Source: an uncultured Bacilli bacterium (GTDB lineage: Bacteria; Bacillota_I; Bacilli_A; RF39; UBA660). From it: DNA of 7,365 nt. Of this stretch, positions 1-6,179 are shown one piece after another. The stretch is taken from the NCBI GenBank assembly GCA_944371545.1, contig CALVXT010000062.1, positions 1 through 7,365 of the forward strand. The letters run 5' to 3'. Position 1 is the first letter of the stretch; each line of letters opens with the position of its first letter. Made by a program: the position numbers and the translations under genes. The notes under the pieces were generated by a model. The model did no database searches and was not told where the DNA came from. It was given only the letters and a program-made list of their open reading frames with translations.

Positions 1-76
<76 letters not shown>

Positions 77-88
77 GATATGTTGATT

Positions 89-116
89 AAACCCCATATT
101 TAAGGGGTTTTTTAAT
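89..116 (+). terminator. Rho-independent terminator after tRNA-Phe
   Basis: AAACCCC (89-95) pairs perfectly with GGGGTTT (104-110) around an 8-nt loop, and six T residues (108-113) follow. It lies 12 nt beyond the tRNA CCA end, so it closes the tRNA transcript and separates it from the protein genes downstream. Confidence 0.92.
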
Positions 117-437
117 TTATTACTTCCAAAATTACTTCGAAATATGGTTTAAAAGTATTTGTCTGGGTATTAAGATTTACATTAAGTTCAAAAAGTTGAA
201 TTGATAAAACAAATACAATTGGAAAATATTCAAAAGGTGGTAAACATAGGATTGAATTTTTGCAAATCCTGATGCTAGGTATTTGTTATTATAAGAATAA
301 TTCATAGTTATGAATATTTTATATATGATATTTCAGGTATAAATCAAAGTAGCTTGATGAAAAAATAAATTAGTAATTAAAAAAATTATTTTATAATATT
401 ATAAACTTTTATAAAACATGATTTGGTAAAAAATAGT
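117..437. other. AT-rich non-coding stretch
   Basis: No reading frame with a plausible start and ribosome-binding site is visible on either strand between the tRNA terminator and the HTH-repeat gene. The stretch holds a 7-bp-arm palindrome at 300-315 (ATTCATA/TATGAAT), a small hairpin at 248-270 (AGGATT/AATCCT) and a possible -10 box near the right end. The palindromes are of a size expected by chance at this base composition. No copy of the tRNA 3' end that could serve as an attachment-site repeat was found here. Confidence 0.6.
370..397 (+). promoter_or_regulatory. possible promoter of the HTH-repeat gene
   Basis: A perfect TATAAT lies at 392-397, about 50 nt before the chosen ATG at 450. 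The only -35 candidate at usable spacing is TTAGTA (370-375, 16-nt spacer), which matches TTGACA at three of six positions. The surroundings are extremely AT-rich, so the -10 match alone is weak evidence. Confidence 0.35.
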
Positions 438-443
438 GGAGGA
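438..443 (+). promoter_or_regulatory. ribosome-binding site fixing the start at 450
   Basis: GGAGGA lies 6 nt before ATG 450. The reading frame is open back to a TTG at 423, but using that codon would place this strong site inside the gene, and nothing comparable precedes the TTG. ATG 450 is therefore the better start. Confidence 0.85.
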
Positions 444-449
444 AGAATT

Positions 450-2012
450 ATGCGCGGAGAATTATATGAATACCTTGGAGAAATGTTAAGTCAAGCTGAT
501 GTTGCAAAAAAAGAAGGTATAAATAGACAAACATTGGCAGATTGGTATAAAAAAACAGGAAATATGGTTGAAGCAGTTGAAGGTGCAAAGAAATCTTTAG
601 CTCAAAGAAATATTGAATATAATGGAGAAATATTGAGTTTAAAAGCTATATCAGTAATGGAAAATGTCAAATTTGAATCATTAAAAAAGAACTGGGAAGA
701 CACAAAATATGATATATATAAAGCTGTAAAATTAACCAAAGAATCGCAATTAAAACGAAATGGCTCTATTGAATATAATGGAAAAATGATGACTATTTTA
801 GCAATTTCAAAAATGGAAGAAGTAGAACATCATGCTTTGGGAAAATATTATGGAAAAACTGGAAATATTTATGAATCAGTTGAACTAGCAAAAAAAGCCA
901 AAGAAAGACAAAATGGAACAATTCCTTATAACGGAAAAATGATGACTATAACTGGAATTGCAAATTTAGAAGAAATAAAACGTGATACTTTAAAAGAATA
1001 TTATGAATTATATGGTGATATTGAAAAAGCAGTTTTTATTACAAAAGAATCACAAGCAAAGAGAAAACAAGCATTATTACACGGTAAAAAAGCTACTTAC
1101 GAGGAACTATCAAATTATTTAGGTATTTCTACATTTAATCTAGAAAAAAAGATAAATTATGGATATAGCCCAGATGAGATAGAAAAAAAACTAAAAAAAG
1201 GGGTAAAAAAAGAAGAACAATTAAGATTTAATGAGGATAGTTTATATAATTACTGTATAAAGAATTCTTATAATTATTGGGTAATTATTCATATGATTAA
1301 AACTTTTAATAAAACTCCAGAAGAAGCAATTACGTTATATTTAGAAAATGGTCAAAAAATACCTACTAAATGGATATATGAAAAATATCATTTATTATTT
1401 AAACATTTGTTGCTGAATTATGGCTTGGACTCTAACAGAATTATTAAAATAATGAAAGATAAAAATTATGGGATAGAAAAAGCAATAGAAGAATTGATTT
1501 TTGTGTCTGATAATGATAAAAATGATTTAAAAATAGCAGAAATAAATTGGTTAAAAGAATTATATCCATTTTTGAAAGAATTATCTCCAGAAGAATTTGA
1601 AGAAGCAAAGAAAACATTTTATATTGATGATAGAGAATTGAGCTTCTTACAAGAAAAAGGAAATAAAATTGATTTGATTAAAAGGCAGATATTACTATTT
1701 GAATTTTCCAATATTCTAAATGAATGGCCATTAGATGAATTGATAGAAATGATGAATTTATATGAGATAACAGATGAAGAAAAAAGAACTATTGTTATAG
1801 ATTTATATTCACCATTCGAAAATAAAATTATTAATCCAACTGATGAATTTAACAATAGACAAAAGCAATTAAAAAATGCGATTATTGATGCATCATTTAT
1901 AATTGATGACATAACAGAAGAAGAAAAAAAGATCATTGAAACAAAAAGAAACATTTTAACTAATATTATTAATAAACAAAGTCAAAAAATAGGAGGAAAA
2001 CCTTTTAAATAA
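450..2012 (+). CDS. multi-HTH tandem-repeat protein, function unknown
   Basis: This is a 520-residue protein, probably cytoplasmic, with no signal peptide or membrane segment. Residues about 5-251 form five tandem repeats of about 50 residues: 5-54, 55-104, 107-155, 158-206 and 208-251. The repeat pattern is Y-N-G-K, then a T/S-x-x-x-I-A helix, a turn, a second helix (as in NRQTLADWY), then G-[ND]-[IM]-x-[EK]-[AS]-V and a Lys-rich helix ending in R/K-Q/R-N. Each unit reads as a helix-turn-helix plus a trailing helix. It resembles the modular HTH repeats that accompany HNH and GIY-YIG homing-type proteins, but no nuclease motif is visible. Residues 258-350 may hold two more degenerate units (TPEEAI at 289-294 and IEKAIEEL at 342-349 mirror the repeat ends). 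Residues 355-520 are charged, helical and unrecognised. DNA binding by a repeat array is inferred. The gene sits beside a tRNA, is strongly Lys/Glu-rich and looks accessory. Confidence 0.85.
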   Translation: MRGELYEYLGEMLSQADVAKKEGINRQTLADWYKKTGNMVEAVEGAKKSLAQRNIEYNGEILSLKAISVMENVKFESLKKNWEDTKYDIYKAVKLTKESQLKRNGSIEYNGKMMTILAISKMEEVEHHALGKYYGKTGNIYESVELAKKAKERQNGTIPYNGKMMTITGIANLEEIKRDTLKEYYELYGDIEKAVFITKESQAKRKQALLHGKKATYEELSNYLGISTFNLEKKINYGYSPDEIEKKLKKGVKKEEQLRFNEDSLYNYCIKNSYNYWVIIHMIKTFNKTPEEAITLYLENGQKIPTKWIYEKYHLLFKHLLLNYGLDSNRIIKIMKDKNYGIEKAIEELIFVSDNDKNDLKIAEINWLKELYPFLKELSPEEFEEAKKTFYIDDRELSFLQEKGNKIDLIKRQILLFEFSNILNEWPLDELIEMMNLYEITDEEKRTIVIDLYSPFENKIINPTDEFNNRQKQLKNAIIDASFIIDDITEEEKKIIETKRNILTNIINKQSQKIGGKPFK

Positions 2013-2078
2013 TTGAATAATGGTACTATATTAAAAATATCATAATGAAAAAACATCTTATGATAAAATAAAAGAAAT

Positions 2079-2085
2079 AGAGGAG
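2079..2085 (+). promoter_or_regulatory. ribosome-binding site for the phosphotransferase gene
   Basis: AGAGGAG stands 10 nt before ATG 2096 and only 4 nt before an in-frame TTG at 2090. The ATG is the stronger codon and its spacing is acceptable, so I prefer it; the alternative adds only two residues. Confidence 0.7.
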
Positions 2086-2095
2086 AATTTTGAAA

Positions 2096-3112
2096 ATGTT
2101 AGAAGAAAGTATATTTATTAATGAAGATAGTTTAAAAGACTTCATGAAAAAAAATTATGGTATCCAAGTTATTCAAATTAAGAAAATAACCAGAGGTAGT
2201 GCTAACATATATTCTTTGAATAACGATAAATATATATTAAAGGAATATCAAAGCAAATATGACGAAAGCTCTATAAAAAAAGAGGTAACCATACTTAATC
2301 ATTTAAATGACAAAAAAATGCCTGTTCCTAAATTAATTAAAAATAAAAAGAATGAACTCTATACAAAACATAAAAATAGAATCGTATTAGTTGAAGAGTT
2401 TATAAAAGGCGAGGTAAGAGGAAATAATACAGGAAATCTACCTGAATTAATCGATTCTGCTCAGGTCTTAGGAAAAATAGTATTAGCCTTAGAAGATTTA
2501 CAAATTGATTTACCTATAAGTAATGTTAAAGAATGGTTTTCAAAAGAAAAAATTGAAAAAAGTATTTTAAAATATGAAGAATTAATAAAAACAGTTCCCC
2601 TAAATGAATACAGCACAAAAATAAAAGAAGATTTACAAAGTAAAATCCAAATGTTAGCTACTTTTAAAAAAGAGATACCAGTAGATGATTTGGATAAATT
2701 AACCATAAAAAATACTCATGGAGATTATAATGTGCAACAATTTATATACAAAGCTAACAAAATTAAATCAGTAATAGATTTTGCTGCGGCAACAAAAATG
2801 CCAATTGCATGGGAGTTAATACGTTCATATAGCTATATTGATAAAAAAGCTAAAAATGCTGAATTTAATTTAAAAAATTTTAGGATATATATCCAAGAAT
2901 TTTGTCGATATATCCCCTTAAATAATTATGACATCAAATATATGCCATATTTATATTTGATGCAAATACTACATAGTGATTATGGATATAAACAATATAT
3001 TAGAGATACTTCCAAAACAGAATTATTAGAATTTGGATTTTTTAGAACTAAATTATGCAAGTATTTATTTGAAAATGCTGAAAACATTATAAAAAGTATA
3101 AATCAAATCTGA
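2096..3112 (+). CDS. APH/choline-kinase-family phosphotransferase
   Basis: This 338-residue protein has the aminoglycoside-phosphotransferase/CotS/homoserine-kinase-like fold, whose members transfer the ATP gamma-phosphate to a small-molecule hydroxyl. Visible landmarks, in order, are an N-lobe strand YILKEY with the probable ATP-binding lysine K49, an alpha-C glutamate E63 in IKKEVTIL, a hinge near VLVEEF (97-102), the catalytic-loop motif HGDYNVQQF (208-216) with D210 as base, and a DFG-equivalent IDFAAA (227-232) with metal-binding D228. The family's usual motif is HGDxxxxN; here the residue five after the Asp is Gln215, not Asn. The C-terminal lobe (about 235-338) is helical and Tyr-rich. 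Length fits the family. The substrate cannot be told, and antibiotic resistance should not be assumed, because most APH-fold proteins of this kind act on metabolites or cell-surface precursors. It is 83 nt from the HTH-repeat gene with no terminator between them, so they may be cotranscribed. Confidence 0.85.
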   Translation: MLEESIFINEDSLKDFMKKNYGIQVIQIKKITRGSANIYSLNNDKYILKEYQSKYDESSIKKEVTILNHLNDKKMPVPKLIKNKKNELYTKHKNRIVLVEEFIKGEVRGNNTGNLPELIDSAQVLGKIVLALEDLQIDLPISNVKEWFSKEKIEKSILKYEELIKTVPLNEYSTKIKEDLQSKIQMLATFKKEIPVDDLDKLTIKNTHGDYNVQQFIYKANKIKSVIDFAAATKMPIAWELIRSYSYIDKKAKNAEFNLKNFRIYIQEFCRYIPLNNYDIKYMPYLYLMQILHSDYGYKQYIRDTSKTELLEFGFFRTKLCKYLFENAENIIKSINQI

Positions 3113-3161
3113 TATAGTTTAAAACTAAATAATAGATTACTTGATAAATTATGAATATTTA

Positions 3162-3190
3162 TTGAGAAAATATTTAATACATGCTATAAT
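3162..3190 (+). promoter_or_regulatory. sigma-A promoter with extended -10 for the peptidase-trpS unit
   Basis: TTGAGA (3162-3167) and a perfect TATAAT (3185-3190) are separated by exactly 17 nt. TG at 3182-3183 gives an extended -10. The predicted start is near 3197, leaving a leader of about 190 nt before ATG 3387. The arms AATATTT (3154-3160) and AAATATT (3168-3174) flank the -35 box and could be an operator, but such AT-only arms arise easily by chance. Confidence 0.85.
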
Positions 3191-3245
3191 TTTTTCATTA
3201 AAACGACAATAGGCTTGGAAAACTATCAGTGATATAAAATAAAGG

Positions 3246-3320
3246 ATTCTTCATAGAATAATTAGAGTGGAATCGTAGAATTATTCTCTTATCTAAAGCT
3301 ATGGAGAATTTTTGATTTTG
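3246..3320 (+). promoter_or_regulatory. T-box-like attenuator leader
   Basis: Four segments can pair in alternative ways. ATTCT (3246-3250) pairs with AGAAT (3255-3259). AGAATAATT (3255-3263) pairs over nine bases with AATTATTCT (3279-3287). ATTCTC (3283-3288) pairs with GAGAAT (3304-3309) ahead of a T-run. Between the second pair lies AGAGTGGAATCG (3264-3275), close to the T-box core AGGGTGGNACCGCG. In that reading AGAG (3264-3267) pairs with CTCT (3286-3289), and the TGGA (3268-3271) would base-pair with a tRNA ending UCCA. T-box leaders read through when an uncharged tRNA binds. Only about 65 nt lie between the predicted transcription start and the antiterminator, so a normal Stem I with a specifier codon is not evident. 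It could be a minimal, decayed or different attenuator. Confidence 0.6.
3283..3319 (+). terminator. leader terminator before the peptidase gene
   Basis: ATTCTCT (3283-3289) pairs with GGAGAAT (3303-3309), with one T-G pair, around a 13-nt loop. It is followed by TTTTT, GA and TTTT (to 3319). The stem is short and AT-rich, so termination may be partial. Its 5' arm overlaps the 3' arm of the competing 9-bp hairpin, the expected layout of an on/off attenuator. Confidence 0.6.
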
Positions 3321-3374
3321 TAAAAGAGTAGAAATTTATGAAAGAAATATAGTAGATTGTAAAAAATAGTAATG

Positions 3375-3380
3375 AAGGTG
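3375..3380 (+). promoter_or_regulatory. ribosome-binding site fixing the start at 3387
   Basis: AAGGTG lies 6 nt before ATG 3387. An in-frame ATG at 3372 exists, but no Shine-Dalgarno sequence precedes it and it would put this site inside the gene. Family members typically start with a sequence like MIYPxxLKxGD, which matches the product from 3387. Confidence 0.8.
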
Positions 3381-3386
3381 AAAAAA

Positions 3387-4355
3387 ATGATTTATCCAAA
3401 TAGATTGAAAGAAAAAGATATTATAGAAATAATCTCACCATCAAATGGCATAAAAAATAAACATTTAAATAAATACGAAAACGCAGTAAATAATTTAAAA
3501 AAATTTGGATTTTTAGTTATAGAAGATAATTATGTAAAAAATAGTATAAATGGAGTGAGTTCAACTGCTGAAAATAGAGCTACTGAATTTAATAAAGCAA
3601 TAAATAATAAAAATGTAAAAGCTTTAATTGCTTGTTCTGGAGGAGATTATATTATTCAAATTCTAGACTTAATAAAATCTAAAAATATAGTAAAAAATGT
3701 AAAATGGATTCAAGGACACTCTGATATTACAGCATTACTATTTTATATTACTACAGCATATGATATAGCAACAATATACAGTTTTAATGTTAAAACTTTT
3801 GGAGATAGCAACCTGCCTAATTCTATGATTGAAAATAATATACAATTTCTTAAGGGATATCAGCTCGTACAAATCGAGTATGGATTCAAAATATCAAATA
3901 AAAAGATTTTACAACCATGGGAATGTATTACTAAATATGCTCCAATTAAAGGAAGAATTATTGGAGGATGTCTAGATTCGTTAAAAGATATTATAGGTAC
4001 AAAATATGATAAGGTAAAAAAATTTTTAAGAAAATATAAAAATGATGGTATTGTTTGGTATTTTGATGTAGCAGAAATGAAAAATGAGGATATATTAAGA
4101 ACGCTGTGGCAATTTAAAAGTGCAGGATGGTTTCAAGGATGTAAAGGAATCTTGTTTGGAAGATTACAAAATGAAATAACCTATACTAACACTTCACTTA
4201 TAGCTGCTATTAAATACAATCTAAATGATTTAAATATTCCAATTCTTATTAATACAGATATTGGACATACAAATCCTGTGTTTACAATAATAAACGGTTC
4301 TTTTGTTGAAATTGAAAAAAATGAAAAATATATTATGGAAACTTTTTTCAAATGA
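3387..4355 (+). CDS. LD-carboxypeptidase / MccF-like peptidase (S66 family)
   Basis: This 322-residue protein is a full-length S66 serine peptidase. Members either trim the D-Ala from muropeptide tetrapeptides (LdcA) or, as in MccF, cleave the amide of microcin-C-type aminoacyl-nucleotide toxins. The start MIYPNRLKEKDIIEIISPS fits the family's N-terminus. ALIACSGGDY (79-88) is the conserved glycine-rich strand and turn. QGHSDITAL (109-117) holds the nucleophile Ser112. WYFDVAEM (224-231) is where relatives usually have a WYLE-type catalytic Glu, so Asp227 apparently replaces it. DIGHTNP (291-297) supplies His294. LWQFKSAGWF and GILFGR (240-259) are also family-like. There is no signal peptide, so it acts in the cytoplasm, on recycled cell-wall peptide or an imported toxin. 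It is the first gene behind the attenuator leader and lies 58 nt before trpS with no terminator between them. Which of the two subfamilies it belongs to is undecided. Confidence 0.88.
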   Translation: MIYPNRLKEKDIIEIISPSNGIKNKHLNKYENAVNNLKKFGFLVIEDNYVKNSINGVSSTAENRATEFNKAINNKNVKALIACSGGDYIIQILDLIKSKNIVKNVKWIQGHSDITALLFYITTAYDIATIYSFNVKTFGDSNLPNSMIENNIQFLKGYQLVQIEYGFKISNKKILQPWECITKYAPIKGRIIGGCLDSLKDIIGTKYDKVKKFLRKYKNDGIVWYFDVAEMKNEDILRTLWQFKSAGWFQGCKGILFGRLQNEITYTNTSLIAAIKYNLNDLNIPILINTDIGHTNPVFTIINGSFVEIEKNEKYIMETFFK

Positions 4356-4413
4356 AAAATTTAGAATTTAAGTAAATAATCTACAAAAAATATAGAATAA
4401 AGGAGGTGTTAAG

Positions 4414-5505
4414 ATGAAAAACGTTATCTTAACAGGTGATAGACCAACAGGGAAATTACATTTAGGGCATTTTGTCGGCTCATTAACTCAAAGAGTTATG
4501 TTGCAAAATTCAGGAAAATTTGAAGAAATATACATAGAAATAGCTGATGCGCAAGCAACTACAGACAATGCTGATAATATAGAAAAAATCCGACAAAATA
4601 TTATAGAAGTTGCATTAGATTATTTGGCATGTGGGATAGATCCTAAAAAAAGTACAATATTTTTACAATCACAAATTCCCGAATTATGTGAATTAACATT
4701 TTATTATCTTAATTTAGTAACTTTAGCTAGATTACAACGAAATCCAACAGTTAAACAAGAAATGAAACAGCGAAATTTTGAAAAGAGTATACCTGTAGGA
4801 TTTTTAACATATCCAGTTAGTCAAGCTGCAGATATAACAGCTTTTAATGCTAATATTATACCAGTTGGTGATGATCAATTACCAATGATTGAACAAACAA
4901 AAGAAATTGTCAGAACTTTTAATAATACTTATGGTAAAACTCTTGTAGAACCAACAGCTGTACTCCCAGAAAATGAAACATGTTGCAGATTACCCGGATT
5001 AGACGGAAAGGCAAAAATGAGTAAATCATTAGGTAATTGCATTTATCTATCCGATCCTCCAGAAGAAATTAAAAGAAAAGTGATGGAAATGTATACAGAT
5101 CCTAATCATGTAAAAGTAAGTGATCCTGGTAGCACAAAGAATAATCCTGTATTTATTTATCTTGAAGCTTTTGTAACGGATGAACATCTTAAAAAATATT
5201 TACCAGAATATAAAAATTTAGAAGAACTGAAAAATCATTATGAACATGGTGGACTTGGAGATGTCAAAGTAAAAAAATTTTTGAATGATGTTTTACAGGA
5301 AATATTAGCTCCTATCAGAAAGAGACGTGAAGAATTTCAAAAAGATATTCCAGAAGTTTATAAAATACTGTATGAAGGAAGTAAAAAAGCACGTAAGGTA
5401 GCTTCTGAAACAGTAAATAAAGTGAAAACAGCAATGGGAATAAATTATTTTGAAGATACCGAATTAATAAATTATCAAATCGAAAAGTTTCAAAAAAATA
5501 AGTAA
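4414..5505 (+). CDS. trpS: tryptophanyl-tRNA synthetase
   Basis: This 363-residue class Ic aminoacyl-tRNA synthetase charges tRNA-Trp with tryptophan in the cytoplasm. Both ATP-binding signatures are intact: PTGKLHLGH (11-19), the HIGH equivalent, and KMSKS (201-205). Further family landmarks are the tryptophan-site region around YPVSQAADI (133-141), VGDDQLPMIEQ (151-161), the LPGLDGKAKMSKSLGN region (193-208), and the C-terminal GGLGDVKVKKFL (279-290). The GDRPTGKLHLGH start and the DNADN motif (51-55) are those of the clostridial/enterobacterial 'type II' TrpRS branch, slightly longer than the Bacillus form. AAAGGAGGTG (4399-4408) gives an excellent ribosome-binding site 5 nt before the ATG. 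No own T-box or convincing promoter lies in the 58 nt upstream, so transcription probably comes from the leader before the peptidase gene. Whether it is the only TrpRS in the genome cannot be seen. Confidence 0.97.
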   Translation: MKNVILTGDRPTGKLHLGHFVGSLTQRVMLQNSGKFEEIYIEIADAQATTDNADNIEKIRQNIIEVALDYLACGIDPKKSTIFLQSQIPELCELTFYYLNLVTLARLQRNPTVKQEMKQRNFEKSIPVGFLTYPVSQAADITAFNANIIPVGDDQLPMIEQTKEIVRTFNNTYGKTLVEPTAVLPENETCCRLPGLDGKAKMSKSLGNCIYLSDPPEEIKRKVMEMYTDPNHVKVSDPGSTKNNPVFIYLEAFVTDEHLKKYLPEYKNLEELKNHYEHGGLGDVKVKKFLNDVLQEILAPIRKRREEFQKDIPEVYKILYEGSKKARKVASETVNKVKTAMGINYFEDTELINYQIEKFQKNK

Positions 5506-5664
5506 AAAGAAAAGAAGCCTTACTAAAATCATTTTTTATAAAGAAATGCAGGAAAATAATATATTTAAAAAAGAAAAAATATGGTTAAATAAATTTAATG
5601 TACTATTTTGAAAATTTGAAATCTATAAATCAAAAGACAAGTAAATTTATACAAGGAGGATAAA
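5506..5664. other. intergenic region with weak hairpin before the HAD gene
   Basis: No gene is visible here. A weak stem AGTAA/TTACT sits just after trpS but is not followed directly by a clean T-run, so I do not call a terminator. An inverted repeat TATAAAT (5624-5630)/ATTTATA (5645-5651) stands immediately before the AAGGAGG (5653-5659) ribosome-binding site of the next gene; it could be regulatory or simply reflect AT-richness. No promoter with both boxes at good spacing was found. Confidence 0.45.
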
Positions 5665-6150
5665 ATGGCAAAGAGTAAAATAAAAGAACTATTTGAAAAT
5701 TCTAATACAGTTTATATATTTGATGTTGATGGCGTCTTAGCGCCCATAGAATATGGAGAATACACTCATTATGAATTAGATGATGAGGCTTGGGCAAAAG
5801 CATTATTAACGAATAATTTTTATGAGGATAAAAAGCCCTTCGAAACTTTTAAATCATTTTTAAAAGATAAAGATAAAAAAAGAATTTATGTTGCTACAAA
5901 AGTTATGAATGATACAGAAAAAATACAAAAGATAGAATTCCTAGAAAAAAATTATGGAATTAAAAAAGAAAATATCTTTGATGTATATAAAAATGAAGAA
6001 AAATTAGAAGTGATAAAAAAAATAAAAGAAGAGTATCCTTTATTAGATGCTAAGTATTTTGTTATGATAGATGATTCAGTTGAAGTTTTAAATCATATTA
6101 TGGAAAACTCAGAATTTTCAACAGTACATGTAAGCAGTTTTTTAAAATAA
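5665..6150 (+). CDS. small HAD-superfamily hydrolase-like protein
   Basis: This 161-residue protein has the haloacid-dehalogenase fold signature. Motif I is YIFDVDGVL (17-25), with nucleophile Asp20 and general acid Asp22. Motif II is the strand RIYVAT ending in Thr78. A candidate motif III lysine is Lys113, in EEKLEVIKK. Motif IV is FVMIDDS (132-138), with Asp136 and Asp137 for Mg2+. All catalytic residues are present, so it is probably an active phosphatase. The roughly 55 residues between motifs I and II form a small acidic, aromatic insertion rather than a full cap, which suggests a macromolecular or bulky substrate or a compact nucleotidase; this is inferred. The ATG at 5665 follows AAGGAGG by 5 nt. 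It lies 29 nt before the C39-like peptidase gene, probably in one operon. The substrate is unknown. Confidence 0.85.
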   Translation: MAKSKIKELFENSNTVYIFDVDGVLAPIEYGEYTHYELDDEAWAKALLTNNFYEDKKPFETFKSFLKDKDKKRIYVATKVMNDTEKIQKIEFLEKNYGIKKENIFDVYKNEEKLEVIKKIKEEYPLLDAKYFVMIDDSVEVLNHIMENSEFSTVHVSSFLK

Positions 6151-6167
6151 TTAGTATCTGTAAGAAA

Positions 6168-6173
6168 AGAGGG
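6168..6173 (+). promoter_or_regulatory. ribosome-binding site of the C39-like gene
   Basis: AGAGGG lies 6 nt before ATG 6180. A TTG at 6177 directly precedes the ATG in frame, but the spacing and codon favour the ATG. Confidence 0.7.
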
Positions 6174-6179
6174 CTATTG

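Noticed and set aside
300..315. Palindrome ATTCATA-GT-TATGAAT in the gap after the tRNA
   Set aside because: It is too far from the gene start and too short to call an operator; several such palindromes are expected by chance in this AT-rich DNA.
1619..1954. Minus-strand open frame of 111 codons inside the HTH-repeat gene
   Set aside because: It is antisense to a well-supported gene, rich in Phe/Ser/Ile as expected from the complement of Lys/Glu codons, and has no convincing ribosome-binding site.
2038..2065. Inverted repeat TATCATAA/TTATGATA with a 12-nt loop before the phosphotransferase gene
   Set aside because: There is no T-run, so it is not a terminator. Eight-base AT-rich arms are expected by chance in a window of this composition, and no promoter is positioned to make it a clear operator.
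2461..2706. Minus-strand open frame of 81 codons inside the phosphotransferase gene
   Set aside because: It lies wholly antisense to a conserved kinase domain with no start signals of its own.
3115..3127. TAGTTT/AAACTA palindrome after the phosphotransferase stop codon
   Set aside because: It is a very short AT stem without a T-run; it does not qualify as a terminator.
3216..3278. Leader-peptide attenuation for the peptidase-trpS unit
   Set aside because: The tiny frames in the leader (TTG at 3216, GTG at 3268, ATG at 3301) have no ribosome-binding sites and no runs of Trp or other regulatory codons.
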